DNA of 49,707 nucleotides from Fidelibacterota bacterium (GCA_028716785.1 JAQUPD010000012.1:1-49707), one strand, 5' to 3'. Shown: positions 38,073-48,156, counted from the first letter of the stretch. The notes: a model not told the origin generated them from the letters alone. A program made the numbers and translations.

Positions 38073-38637
38073 TTGGTATCCCCACAAAGGGGGTTGGCTT
38101 GAAGTAATTTGCGGAAGTATGTTTAGTGGTAAAACAGAAGAATTAATACGTCGACTGCGACGAGCGCAAATTGCTAAACAAAAAGTGGTGGTTTTTAAGC
38201 CTCGAATTGATGATCGGTATGATGCTGAAAGTATTGTGAGTCATAATCAACTTCAAATTTCCAGTATTGTGATTGACAAATCTGAAGATATACTTCAGCA
38301 TGCAATTTTTGCACAAGTTGTTGGTATTGATGAGGTACAGTTTTTAGATGAAGGAATTGTTGAGATTGCTCAAAAATTAGCAGATAGTGGGAAGAGGGTG
38401 ATTATTGCAGGATTAGATAAAGATTATCGCGGGAAACCTTTTCTGCCTATGCCGAGTCTTATGGCCATGGCGGAATATGTTACAAAACTCCTGGCAATTT
38501 GTGTTCGATGTGGTGCACCGGCAAATTACACACAACGCCTCACCCGGTCAGATAAATTGGTAGAAGTAGGGGCTAGCGAAATTTATGAAGCCCGATGTCG
38601 CCACTGTTTTGAACCACCTTCTAAAAATGACGAATAA
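38062..38637 (+). CDS. tdk: Thymidine kinase (type II)
   Basis: 191 residues. P-loop [14 protein letters not shown] (about 18-31), then FKPRIDDRY, the [10 protein letters not shown] Walker-B-like strand, and a zinc site formed by CVRCG (about 148-152) and CRHC (about 179-182). It phosphorylates thymidine, and deoxyuridine made by the deaminase encoded two genes upstream. The upstream udk overlap supports coupling. Confidence 0.95.
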   Translation: MDGDWYPHKGGWLEVICGSMFSGKTEELIRRLRRAQIAKQKVVVFKPRIDDRYDAESIVSHNQLQISSIVIDKSEDILQHAIFAQVVGIDEVQFLDEGIVEIAQKLADSGKRVIIAGLDKDYRGKPFLPMPSLMAMAEYVTKLLAICVRCGAPANYTQRLTRSDKLVEVGASEIYEARCRHCFEPPSKNDE

Positions 38638-38672
38638 TTAGAACTTTATATTTTTAAACAAAAGGATGTCTT

Positions 38673-40295
38673 ATGAAACTTATAAGTCTTCTGGGGATGA
38701 TTATCCTTCTCTTTATTGCCTGGCTTATGTCTTACGAACGCAAAAAAGTCCGTATTAGAACCATTGTGTGGGGCATGGCCTTGCAATTGCTCTTTGCTGT
38801 AATCATTTTACAAAAAGGATTAATGAGTTTTATTGGGATGGGGATTTTGGCTTTTTTAATTGTCCTTTATCAATTCAAAGATGAACTAAAAAATCGAGAA
38901 ACGCGGATTTTAGCTATTGTAAAAGGAGTTTTGTGGACATTCATACCAGGGTTTGCCTGTTTTTTTCTTTTTAAACATGTTTCAGGAGTCCTTGTTCTTA
39001 TCCTTTTACTGGCTAGCATTGTGATTTTTAAGCGATTTAAAAAAGCTTTACCAACAAAAACTTTATCTCTTATTTTTATTGTTGCACTTTTTACGTTGCC
39101 AATGAGTAAAGGTTATGATGGTGAAATCATTTTTCAATCTTTTAGCAATAAAGTCGCGGACTTTTTAAACATGTCCAATTATGGTGCTGCCTTTCTTTTT
39201 GGAAATCTTGTTGAAACCCAATATTTTTTCCCTGCTGTTGATACATGGCCAGGGTTTGGCTATCAATTTGCATTGAAGGTTTTACCCACTATTATCTTTT
39301 TCGCTGGATTTATGAGTATTCTTTATCACTTAGGGATTATGCAAAAAGTGATTGTTGCCATAGCCCGGTTTATGCAATGGACCATGGGGACATCGGGTGC
39401 TGAGACATTATGTTGTTCAGCGAATATTTTTGTAGGACAAACAGAAGCACCCCTTTTAGTTAAGCCATTTATAAAGGATATGACAAACAGTGAGCTTTTA
39501 ACGATCATGGTTGGGGGATTTGCCACTATCGCGGGGGGTGTATTAGCGGGATATATCGCCATGGGGATAAATGCAGGTCATTTGGTTGCCGCCAGTGTTA
39601 TGTCAGCGCCTGCTGCCTTGGTGATTGGAAAAATAATTTTTCCTGAGACAGAGAAATCTCATACAGCCGGTAACGTAGAAATGCCTGAAATGCCCAAAAA
39701 CGCCAATGTTATTGATGCAGCAGCTTCCGGCATTACTGATGGGCTGAAACTTGCTGCAAATGTTGGTGCAATGCTTCTTGGTTTTATTGCACTTATTGCA
39801 GTGATTGATGTGGTTTTAAATTGGTTAGATATGCTGATTGATGGGAGACTTTTGGGAGGAGCTTTGTATGAATACACAGCAACAACAGTTTCTTCACCAA
39901 TAACAAAGGAATATGCTGGTATTTTTCCGGGATCATTAAAAACACTTTTTGGAAATCTTTTAAGACCCCTTGCTTTTGTCATGGGAGTTCCCTGGCAAGA
40001 AGCAGATCTTGTGGGAAATTTGTTAGGAATTAAAATAACACTCAATGAATTTGTAGCTTATGGAAATCTTTCGACATACATACAAACAAATGTTTTAAGT
40101 GAACACGCTCAGATCATTTCGACCTATGCCTTATGTGGTTTTGCAAATTTTTCATCCATTGCTATTCAGCTGGGAGGCATCAGCGCTCTTGCTCCAGGTC
40201 GTCGTGCAGATTTATCAAAATTGGCCCTCAAGGCCATGTTTGGTGGTGCCCTGGCAAGTTGGATAACTGCAACCGTTGCCGGAATTCTTTTATAA
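38673..40295 (+). CDS. Concentrative nucleoside transporter (CNT/NupC-like)
   Basis: 540 residues, about 12 membrane helices. The signature TSGAETLCCSANIFVGQTEAPLLVKPF (about 246-272; GQTEAP core) is closer to the animal CNT pattern than to E. coli NupC (GQSENF). GFANFSSIAIQLGG is near the end. It couples uptake of nucleosides to Na+ or H+. The 500-plus length comes from an insertion of about 95 residues with three or so extra helices between the first helix (YERKKVRIR) and the MSNYGAAFLFGNL segment, absent from NupC (400 residues). Ribosome site AAAGGATG precedes ATG 38673. It follows the salvage genes cdd, udk and tdk. Confidence 0.92.
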   Translation: MKLISLLGMIILLFIAWLMSYERKKVRIRTIVWGMALQLLFAVIILQKGLMSFIGMGILAFLIVLYQFKDELKNRETRILAIVKGVLWTFIPGFACFFLFKHVSGVLVLILLLASIVIFKRFKKALPTKTLSLIFIVALFTLPMSKGYDGEIIFQSFSNKVADFLNMSNYGAAFLFGNLVETQYFFPAVDTWPGFGYQFALKVLPTIIFFAGFMSILYHLGIMQKVIVAIARFMQWTMGTSGAETLCCSANIFVGQTEAPLLVKPFIKDMTNSELLTIMVGGFATIAGGVLAGYIAMGINAGHLVAASVMSAPAALVIGKIIFPETEKSHTAGNVEMPEMPKNANVIDAAASGITDGLKLAANVGAMLLGFIALIAVIDVVLNWLDMLIDGRLLGGALYEYTATTVSSPITKEYAGIFPGSLKTLFGNLLRPLAFVMGVPWQEADLVGNLLGIKITLNEFVAYGNLSTYIQTNVLSEHAQIISTYALCGFANFSSIAIQLGGISALAPGRRADLSKLALKAMFGGALASWITATVAGILL

Positions 40296-41047
40296 GAAGT
40301 AGCAAAGAATTTTTAAGGAAGAGAGTTTCATGAAATTTTAAAACAATTTTTATCTAAATTTGAAAAACGCTGATTCTTTTTAAAAAATGTCACGACATCC
40401 AATAACTCTTTCCTTTTATTTTATGATTAATTATTATCCCTCTACACTCCCTTAAAAAAGTAAGATTAATACTCCATTATTCTTGACATATTGCTTTTAA
40501 TCTTCAATCGTGAATTCACGTCATACTTGCACCTCAAACGGAGACGTGGAACGGGGAATGGAGACAGAAAATCATTTATTAATGTTCCTCATTCTGGTTT
40601 GAATCAGAGTGTATAGCATTGCAGATTTTTCCCTAATTTTATCGATACATTTATCTGCATCTGTTTTACATAACTTTTTAATTCTTTGGCAAATATCACT
40701 GAGTTCTGAGTTCAGCACATGATCTTCTCGCAGTGGATAAGATCTGATATAGCCTTTATGACTTTCTCTGTCATATTCTTCGGCAATCTTTAGGGGATGG
40801 ACACAGCTGAATGGTGAATTTGGTCACGAAATCCAACATCTCTACACTCTGAGGTCTCTATACCCATCCGTGGCAAGCCTTATCCTTCCGCTCTTCCTCT
40901 TCCGTTTTCCATTCTCCCTTCTTCATCCCTCTCCCGACTTTATGAGGTGTCACGTGTTGCACTTAATTGTTGAATCCGGGAACTAAATTAATTTAACTTT
41001 TAACATGGTAAATAAAACATCGTCTATAACCCCTCATTAAGACACTC
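40296..41047. other. Gene-free stretch with a gene tail and repeat copy B
   Basis: About 750 bases between nupC-like and cyclase genes. On the minus strand, 40572-40799 is an open remnant of 75 codons with no start: it reads HPLKIAEEYDRESHKG.. through GYIRSYPLREDH and ends SAMLYTLIQTRMRNINK-stop. I do not recognise the family. The frame is broken just upstream of 40799. Its tail belongs to repeat copy B. A second pyrimidine-rich segment at about 40888-40960 looks like a weak, opposite-facing partner of the purine-rich part of copy B. No functional gene is visible; the cyclase promoter must lie in the last 100 bases. Confidence 0.6.
40510..40626 (-). repeat. Dispersed repeat, copy B (inverted relative to copy A)
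   Basis: Reverse-strand copy of the repeat at 12284-12394. The identical blocks are at 40591-40609 (19 bases) and 40510-40525 (16 bases, including the palindrome GTGAATTCAC), with TCCGTTTGAG at 40533-40542. The minus strand reads a protein C-terminus that stops at 40572-40574, followed by pyrimidine-rich noncoding sequence, the same layout as copy A. Confidence 0.75.
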
Positions 41048-43225
41048 GTGAAGTTAAAACAAAAAACATGGCAGAGTCTACTTGCTGGTGTGATTATTAG
41101 TCTTGTCGTCTTGCTATTGAGTATTTTAGTTCATGAAATGGGAATCCTTGAAACAGTAGAATTAAAAACAATTGATTATCGGTTTAAGCGACGTGGGCAT
41201 ATTGAGGATATTCCGGTGCGAAGCCCAATTGTTATCGTTGCTTTGGATCAGGAATCCTGGGAGTCAATCCCTTATCGTTATCCCTATCCACGAAAAATGT
41301 GGGCAAAAGTGGTGCAAAACTTGAAAGAAGCCGGAGCAAAACTTATCGTTTTTGACGTTCAATTTGACACCTACGACATCAACGATCTTCCTGGAGACAC
41401 CCTGTTTGCTGAAACCATGAAAAAAGCAGGTAATGTGATTCTTCCCAGTAAATTAACTCAGGTAATTGTTCATGGACAGACCGTTGAATATATCACTCAA
41501 CCCGTGGATCTCTTTTACAATGCTTGTATAACAACTGGACTCATTGGGGAATTGAAGGATATTGATCAATATACGCGAAATTATTCCATTTTTTATCCGT
41601 ATAACAATACATACTACCTTTTTTTGGGTATCAAAGCTATCAAAGAATATTTAGGTATTCACGATTCTGTTAAAATGTCCTTTTCTCAAGACTCGAAATT
41701 TATTAAATATGGCCCCCTCCAAATTCGACACAATAATGATAATTCGTTTATGATAAATTATTATGGTCCTGCAAAAACGTTTAGCACCTATTCCCTTGCC
41801 AGTGTTTTAGATGATTCAGACATTGATCTTTTAGGTGATTACGATACCGATTATATGGAATTGTGGAAAGGTGAAAACTCCTCATTTCCCCATGAATTGC
41901 TCTCGATTCTCAACCCAACGGGAGAAGACTCCCCCTTTAAGGATAAAATCGTTCTCATTGGGGATGCCCTGGAAGAACACTTTGATACAAAATTCACCCC
42001 TTTTTATAGTTATCAGGGAAGAACATCACTTATGGCTGGCGTTGAAACCCATGCCCATGCCATGCAGACAATTTTGGATAATAACTACCTTATTAAACCC
42101 GATAAATGGGTTACCTATTGTATTGTTATTGGTCTGAGTATTTTAGCGCTAATCGCAATAATTACTCTAGGACCTCTTTTAGGAATTCTTTTGACTGCCA
42201 TTTTAATTGTAATTTATTCGTTTCTCTCTTTTCATCTCTTTGAAGAATATCAAATTATTGCCGAACTTGTAATTCCTATTCTCGCTATTTTTCTTTCTTA
42301 CGCCTTAGACATGTTATACGAATTTGTTTTGGAACAGCGGGAAAAGAAAAAAATTCGCGGTATGTTTTCCACCTATATATCTCCAAAAATTTTAAAATAT
42401 TTAGAGGATCATCCGGATGCTTTTTCACTCACTGGCGAAAAACGAGAAGCGACAATCTTTTTTTCTGATGTTCAAAATTTTACAGCTCTCTCAGAACGGT
42501 TGAGTCCGGAAGATTTGGCAACCTTACTCAATAAATATCTTTCACCCATGACGCAGATTCTTATGAGTTACGATGGGTATGTTGATAAATATGAAGGGGA
42601 TGCCATCATGTGTGATTTTGGTGTACCCATCGAAGATGCTGAACACGCCAAAAAGGCCTGCTGGGCTGCCTTGGATCAACAGAAGAAACTTGCTGAACTG
42701 CGCCCTCTTTTGAAAAAAGAATATGGTGTAGAACTCTATGTGCGCATGGGGATTAACTCCGGATCTGTAAGTGCCGGAAATATGGGCTCAGAACAACGAT
42801 TTCAATATACGGTACTTGGAGATACGGTAAATGCTGCTTCTCGGTTTGAAAGCGCTAATAAACAATATGGAACGTATTTGATGATTGGAGAATCCACCTA
42901 TCAGTTGGCAAAAGACTTTATCGAAGCCCGAATGTTAGATCGCCTTATTGTACACGGTAAAGCCCAACCGATTACAGTGTATCACTTAATTGCTAAAAAG
43001 GGAGAGGCATCAGATGCCGAAAGACTGCTTATAGAATGGTTTGAAAAAGGACTCACCTTATATTGGAACCGGCAATGGGATGATGCCATAACAGCTTTTC
43101 AAAAAGCACTCCACGCCGTTCCCCATGATCCCCTTTCAGAATTGTTTATTCAGCGATGCCTTGCTTTTAAAAATAATCCGCCCCCCGATCAGTGGCAGGG
43201 CGAATTTCTTATGACGACGAAATAA
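41048..43225 (+). CDS. CHASE2-domain adenylate/guanylate cyclase (class III)
   Basis: 725-residue membrane signalling enzyme. A first helix (about 10-30) leads to a periplasmic CHASE2 sensor (about 35-335), then three membrane helices (about 350-430) and a class III cyclase domain from about 468: ATIFFSDVQNFTALSERL with the metal Asp, YVDKYEGDAIMCDFG, RMGINSGSVSAGNMGS and YTVLGDTVNAASRFES with the transition-state Asn and Arg. A short C-terminal tail may be TPR-like. It would convert ATP (or GTP) to a cyclic nucleotide in response to an external cue. GTG 41048 is the start because the next ATG (residue 31) would remove the first helix; no strong ribosome site is visible. Confidence 0.9.
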   Translation: MKLKQKTWQSLLAGVIISLVVLLLSILVHEMGILETVELKTIDYRFKRRGHIEDIPVRSPIVIVALDQESWESIPYRYPYPRKMWAKVVQNLKEAGAKLIVFDVQFDTYDINDLPGDTLFAETMKKAGNVILPSKLTQVIVHGQTVEYITQPVDLFYNACITTGLIGELKDIDQYTRNYSIFYPYNNTYYLFLGIKAIKEYLGIHDSVKMSFSQDSKFIKYGPLQIRHNNDNSFMINYYGPAKTFSTYSLASVLDDSDIDLLGDYDTDYMELWKGENSSFPHELLSILNPTGEDSPFKDKIVLIGDALEEHFDTKFTPFYSYQGRTSLMAGVETHAHAMQTILDNNYLIKPDKWVTYCIVIGLSILALIAIITLGPLLGILLTAILIVIYSFLSFHLFEEYQIIAELVIPILAIFLSYALDMLYEFVLEQREKKKIRGMFSTYISPKILKYLEDHPDAFSLTGEKREATIFFSDVQNFTALSERLSPEDLATLLNKYLSPMTQILMSYDGYVDKYEGDAIMCDFGVPIEDAEHAKKACWAALDQQKKLAELRPLLKKEYGVELYVRMGINSGSVSAGNMGSEQRFQYTVLGDTVNAASRFESANKQYGTYLMIGESTYQLAKDFIEARMLDRLIVHGKAQPITVYHLIAKKGEASDAERLLIEWFEKGLTLYWNRQWDDAITAFQKALHAVPHDPLSELFIQRCLAFKNNPPPDQWQGEFLMTTK

Positions 43226-43238
43226 TCACCTAAGACTT

Positions 43239-45068
43239 TTATTTTACATCCCTATTTTCCTCGAAAATTTTCATAATGAATTCATCGGGGAGTTGCTTTA
43301 ATTTTTTCAAAAGTGCCTCTTTTTTATGTAAAAGATCACCAGGAAATTTCCCTTTTTTGTCTGTCTCTCGAATTTCTTCTCCAATTTCTACCAATTGCTC
43401 TCTTATTTTTTGCTCGTGAAGACAAACCACACAATCTAAGAAGGTTTTTTGGGGTTCTTTAAAAGGAGAATCCTCCATGATAAGACGAAAAATAAACCGC
43501 CGAACTTTTTCATCAGAACTTGTTTCCGCAAGCTTGGATGCCTCACTGTGAATATTATTTCGAATCTGAGAAATGATGTGCTTATAAACCGCTTTTAAAA
43601 ATTCATGAGTAAATAAATTTTCATCTAACACCTTTAACGCTGCAGAACGAATAGATGTATCCTGGGTGTTTACCAGTAATTGCAAGATTTGATACTGGGT
43701 TGCTTCTGCTTTATTGGCAAACCGTTTTTCTTTTTTCCCTTGAGGATAAATTTTTTGAGCTTCATCGCTTTCGTGTATACCAGTACGTAATTGATGCTTT
43801 AACACCGTCATGTCAATCCCAAAAATCTGTCCCAAATCCCTTAAAAACATCTCTTCAATAACAGGATCAGAAAAAGTCCCCAACTGATTCAAAAGGGAGG
43901 TAACTGTTTCAGATCGTTTAGCTGGTGACAAGCGCAATGGCTTTATCACAGTTTCTAGATAAGCGATAAAATCAGGTGCTTCATTAATTTTTCGTTGAAA
44001 TTCATCAGCCCCTACCTTACGGATAAAGCTATCAGGGTCTTCATCTTTTGGAAGAATGAGTACCCGACAGGTGAGTCCTTGAGGACTTAATGTCAATCCA
44101 GCTTTTACTGCGGCTTTTTGTCCTGCCTCATCGCCATCATAACACAAGATAGCCTTGGAAGAAAAGCGTTTGATTATCCGGGCGTGCTCAACCGTAAACG
44201 CCGTGCCAGATCCAGCAATAATATTTGTAAAACCATGTTGCCACAGTTGTAAAAGATCCATGTATCCTTCCACGATTATTACTGTATCTTGTTTACGAAT
44301 AACATCACGAGACTTATGAAGCCCATAGAAGATTCGGCTTTTATGATAGACAAGAGTTTCAGGCGAATTGAGATACTTAGGTTGTTGATCCTCATTGGAT
44401 AAAGCCCGCCCGCCAAATCCTACTGGATTTCCCCGCGCATCAAAAATAGGAAACATAATGCGATTGCGAAAACGGTCAAATTTTTTCTTTGTCTCTGATT
44501 CACTTACCAATCCCGAAAGCACCAAAAGATTTTCAGAAAATCCCTTTTGTGTTGCAGCTTTTAAAAGGCTATCCCAGGCTTGTGGAGCATATCCAATATC
44601 AAATGTCTCAAGGGTTTTTTCATTTATCTCTCGTTTAATTAAATAGATCCTTGCCTCTTTTCCCAAGGGTCCTTTTAGGGCTTTTTTATAAAAATCAATG
44701 GCAAATTGATGAAGCTCATACAGTTGTGAACTCATGCTTTTTTCGTCACTCGAAAGATCTTGAGTATAGGCTTCAAGACTAATTCCTGCACGATCTGCCA
44801 GATTTTTAAGGGCTTCCGGAAAGGGTACTTTTTCATACTCCATTACAAAATGAATCACATTTCCACCTACGCCACAGCCAAAGCAATGATAAATTTGTTT
44901 GGAAGGACTCACGCTAAAAGAGGCTGTTTTTTCCTGATGAAAAGGACAGCGAGCCCAGTAATTTTGCCCTTTTTTTGTCAAAGAAATATATGTAGATATC
45001 ACATCCACAATATCATTGGATTCTTTGATTTGTTCAATTACGCTGTCAGGAATTTTGCCCATGATCAT
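43239..45068 (-). CDS. dnaG: DNA primase DnaG
   Basis: 609 residues. The N-terminal zinc-binding domain has CPFHQEKTASF and HCFGCGVGGNVIHF (C41, H44, C62, C65). The RNA-polymerase core follows, with the TOPRIM motif VIIVEGYMDLLQLW (about 264) and CYDGDEAGQKAA. The C-terminal part should bind helicase DnaB. It synthesises Okazaki primers. Start ATG 45068 is 5 bases after the mutS2 stop; a second ATG two codons later is possible. Confidence 0.96.
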   Translation of the reverse strand: MIMGKIPDSVIEQIKESNDIVDVISTYISLTKKGQNYWARCPFHQEKTASFSVSPSKQIYHCFGCGVGGNVIHFVMEYEKVPFPEALKNLADRAGISLEAYTQDLSSDEKSMSSQLYELHQFAIDFYKKALKGPLGKEARIYLIKREINEKTLETFDIGYAPQAWDSLLKAATQKGFSENLLVLSGLVSESETKKKFDRFRNRIMFPIFDARGNPVGFGGRALSNEDQQPKYLNSPETLVYHKSRIFYGLHKSRDVIRKQDTVIIVEGYMDLLQLWQHGFTNIIAGSGTAFTVEHARIIKRFSSKAILCYDGDEAGQKAAVKAGLTLSPQGLTCRVLILPKDEDPDSFIRKVGADEFQRKINEAPDFIAYLETVIKPLRLSPAKRSETVTSLLNQLGTFSDPVIEEMFLRDLGQIFGIDMTVLKHQLRTGIHESDEAQKIYPQGKKEKRFANKAEATQYQILQLLVNTQDTSIRSAALKVLDENLFTHEFLKAVYKHIISQIRNNIHSEASKLAETSSDEKVRRFIFRLIMEDSPFKEPQKTFLDCVVCLHEQKIREQLVEIGEEIRETDKKGKFPGDLLHKKEALLKKLKQLPDEFIMKIFEENRDVK

Positions 45069-45073
45069 CCATG

Positions 45074-47416
45074 TTACGTATTGAGTGTTGCAACGGTTAT
45101 CCCGGCGCCTCCCTGTTCGGGTGGAGCATCCTCAAGAGCAAGCACACGACTGTCATTTTCTAAAAATTCCCTTATAAACTTTTTCAAGATTCCATATCCC
45201 GTTCCATGGAGAATTTCAACGCAGGACAATTGATGTACAACTGCCCTATCGATAAAACGATCCACAACAGCCAGAGCTTCGTCTTTTCGAAATCCTCGCA
45301 CATCAAGGCGATAAGAAATATTTTCTGTTTTGCTATCAACAAAAGTATCTACGCGCTGAGGAATTTTTCTAGGCTTTTCAAGCCAAGAGGGCTCCAACCG
45401 CATTCGAGCCCCATTTATATCTACCCATACACGATTTTTTTTCGTATTTATTTCAACAATACGACCATTTTGACCTAACGAACGAACCCATACACTATCC
45501 CCTACATTTAACTCTTGTAAGGAAAGAACATTTTCTTGTTGCAGAGAAAGGGTTTTCTGCCGCTCTTTAACGTGCAATGTTAGATGGTGAAATGTCTTTT
45601 TTGCCTGTTGAATTGATACCGAATCTGCGCTTGATTCCCGAATTTCACGAATGGTTCGTTCCAATTCTTTCTGAAAATCTACAATTATTTGTTCTGCCCG
45701 TTTCAAAGCATTCCGCTCAGCTTTTTTATATGCAACATCAATGAATTTTAATTCTTCTTGAAGATGTTCAGAATTCTTTTTCAGGGCTTCTTCCTGTTCA
45801 TGAAGTTCTTTTAAAAGCAAATCGTAGTGGGCAATTTTTCGTTGGAGATCCTGAATAAGAGTTTCAAGTTTTTCACGGCTTTTCCCAACCCGATTAACAG
45901 CCGTTTGTATGGCACGAGGATCAAGATGATAGCGACGGGCAATTTCAATGGCATAACTACTTCCAGGAACACCCAGACGAAATTCATAAGTAGGAGAAAG
46001 TGTTTTATCATCAAACATCATACTTCCATTTTCAAGGGCTTCAATTTCAAAGGGAAGTGTTTTTAATGCCCCATGGTGAGTTGTTGCAAAGGTCCTTGTT
46101 CCCCGCAACATAAGCTCTCGGAGAATTCCTTCAGCCAATGCAGCTCCTTCTTCAGGGTCTGTTCCTGTTCCAAGCTCATCGATCAATACCAAACTTTCGT
46201 GAGTTGCATTATCCAAAATGTTGCGAAGATGCAGAATATGAGCAGTAAACGTGGAAAGATCCCCCTCAATGGATTGCTCATCTCCGATATCCACAAAAAT
46301 TTGATCAAAACAAGGTAAAGATGTGGATGCATCGGCAGGAATTAACAAACCTGCCTGATTCATAATCGAAAGAAGACCAAGGGTTTTTAAGGCTACTGTT
46401 TTTCCCCCTGCATTTGGCCCAGTAATAATAACTCCTCGCTTTTCTTTTTCAAGGGAAAAGGTAAGAGGAACAACATCACGCTTCATAGCCAATTCAAGAT
46501 TCCGTGCCTTAACAACTCGGTATACGTCAGGGTCTCCCATGGGTTTATCACACTGATAGCGAAGCGCAATGCGGCTGGCAGCATGGAAAAAATCAATGTT
46601 TTCCACCATGCTTGTAAGCGCTTTAACATCATCAAGATGTTGCCAAACCTGCTCTGTAAGCGACAACAAGATGCGATGGATCTCTTCCCGTTCTTCCAGG
46701 TGAGCTTCCTGCAATTCATTATTCATAGCAACAATCGTCAGTGGCTCAATATAAAAAGTTTGTCCCGTATGACTTTGATCGTGGATAATGCCTTGAATTT
46801 GATGTCTTCTACTAGCTCGCACAGGAATTACATGGCGCCCATTCCGAAAGGAGATTTGATCGCTTACCGCAATTTGATCTTCAACCAGTTTTGCAGATAT
46901 TTTTTGAACTTCCTGAAGAATTCGATGGTTAAGATGGGTTATTTTATGACGGATTGTATGGAGGGTTGGCGACGCATTATCAACGATGTTTCCCTCTTCA
47001 TCAAACACTGAAAGAATTGCCCGCTCCAAAGACGATAAATCACATGTGGTTTTTAAAACTTGATCGCACAAAAGGGGATATTTTCCCTGGCGATTCTTGA
47101 AATACGCCTGAATATTTCGTCCCGTTTGAAGAATATTTCCAAGAATAAAAAGAGCTTCCTCTGATAAAGCAGCTCCTTGAATCGCCGCTTGTTTAAAAAC
47201 GTTTGATTGATCTTTAAATCCTTTCAAGGGAAGTGCAGAATCCAGCGCAATAACATCCCGCATTTCAAGCATTAAATCTTGCGTTTTCTGATAGATTTCA
47301 GGGGGTTGAAAAGAGGGTAACTGTTCTGCCCGCAGACCTGCTTTCTCTGTAGTCGTTTCTGCATGAATTAAATGTCGAATACGGTCAAACCCCAACACTT
47401 TTTCGGGATGTATCAT
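45074..47416 (-). CDS. mutS2: Endonuclease MutS2
   Basis: 780 residues. The MutS-like ATPase has Walker A ITGPNAGGKTVALKT (about 333) and Walker B LVLIDELGTGTDPEEGAALAEG (about 410-430), then a long coiled coil (about 520-620). A C-terminal Smr domain carries LDVRGFRKDEALAVVDRF and VEILHGTGYGILK (HGTG motif, about 735). MutS2 suppresses recombination and, in some bacteria, rescues collided ribosomes. It is between cvpA (7 bases) and dnaG (5 bases). Confidence 0.95.
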   Translation of the reverse strand: MIHPEKVLGFDRIRHLIHAETTTEKAGLRAEQLPSFQPPEIYQKTQDLMLEMRDVIALDSALPLKGFKDQSNVFKQAAIQGAALSEEALFILGNILQTGRNIQAYFKNRQGKYPLLCDQVLKTTCDLSSLERAILSVFDEEGNIVDNASPTLHTIRHKITHLNHRILQEVQKISAKLVEDQIAVSDQISFRNGRHVIPVRASRRHQIQGIIHDQSHTGQTFYIEPLTIVAMNNELQEAHLEEREEIHRILLSLTEQVWQHLDDVKALTSMVENIDFFHAASRIALRYQCDKPMGDPDVYRVVKARNLELAMKRDVVPLTFSLEKEKRGVIITGPNAGGKTVALKTLGLLSIMNQAGLLIPADASTSLPCFDQIFVDIGDEQSIEGDLSTFTAHILHLRNILDNATHESLVLIDELGTGTDPEEGAALAEGILRELMLRGTRTFATTHHGALKTLPFEIEALENGSMMFDDKTLSPTYEFRLGVPGSSYAIEIARRYHLDPRAIQTAVNRVGKSREKLETLIQDLQRKIAHYDLLLKELHEQEEALKKNSEHLQEELKFIDVAYKKAERNALKRAEQIIVDFQKELERTIREIRESSADSVSIQQAKKTFHHLTLHVKERQKTLSLQQENVLSLQELNVGDSVWVRSLGQNGRIVEINTKKNRVWVDINGARMRLEPSWLEKPRKIPQRVDTFVDSKTENISYRLDVRGFRKDEALAVVDRFIDRAVVHQLSCVEILHGTGYGILKKFIREFLENDSRVLALEDAPPEQGGAGITVATLNT

Positions 47417-47423
47417 ACGCTTA

Positions 47424-48155
47424 TCAAATACCTATATTCAGCCGTTCTAATGCCTCCCGCATATCTTGCCCTCCCTTTTTTAATTTTACCATAATTTCTT
47501 TTCGTTCGGCAGGAGAGAGTTTTTTAAAATTTTCTTCAAGATATTGTTGTTCTTGAAAATCAAAGGTTCCCATTTGACGGAGAAATTTGGAAAACTCTTC
47601 TGTCGTACCTTGAATATTTGGTAAAATATCCTCCTGAACATGGGTCTTCAATTGATCGCGGAGTTTTTCTTCATCAAAAAAGGGTTTTATAAGCGATTTA
47701 TAAACCACAGGAATTGTTCCCTGAAGCATTTGGTAGGTTTGAGAATTTTGTTTTACTTTAGGAACCCACGTATTTTGAGGCATTACATCAAAAATCCAAA
47801 AAATAACACATAATAAAATTATCGCTTTTAATGCACCCAGAGCTACGCCTCCTAACTTATCGACCCATCCTAAGAGAACAACATGCATAAGCGAACGGAT
47901 TAAATTTGCTAAAAGTTGGGCAGCAATGATCACAAGCAAAAAAATGATAACAAATCCCAGTGCCATGACCAAGGTAGGATTCCAATCAAACCGACCAAAA
48001 AGAGCATTTCCTAAACTTACACTGTAATTGGATCCCAAAATCACACCCAAAATGAGTCCAATAAGTCGAAAACTTCCCATTATCAAGCCATTAAAATAGC
48101 CTTTCACTAAAAACCAGGCGAAAATAATGATAGCAATAATATCCATCCAGTGCAT
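47424..48155 (-). CDS. CvpA family membrane protein
   Basis: 243 residues with four N-terminal membrane helices and the CvpA pattern DIIAIIIFAWFLVKGYFNG, LGVILGSNYS, and WVDKLGGVALGALKAIILL. A soluble C-terminal part (about 130-243) is more acidic and basic than in E. coli CvpA (162 residues). The family supports envelope integrity; its biochemical role is unresolved. It lies one base after yqeY and 7 before mutS2. Confidence 0.88.
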   Translation of the reverse strand: MHWMDIIAIIIFAWFLVKGYFNGLIMGSFRLIGLILGVILGSNYSVSLGNALFGRFDWNPTLVMALGFVIIFLLVIIAAQLLANLIRSLMHVVLLGWVDKLGGVALGALKAIILLCVIFWIFDVMPQNTWVPKVKQNSQTYQMLQGTIPVVYKSLIKPFFDEEKLRDQLKTHVQEDILPNIQGTTEEFSKFLRQMGTFDFQEQQYLEENFKKLSPAERKEIMVKLKKGGQDMREALERLNIGI

Positions 48156-48156
48156 G

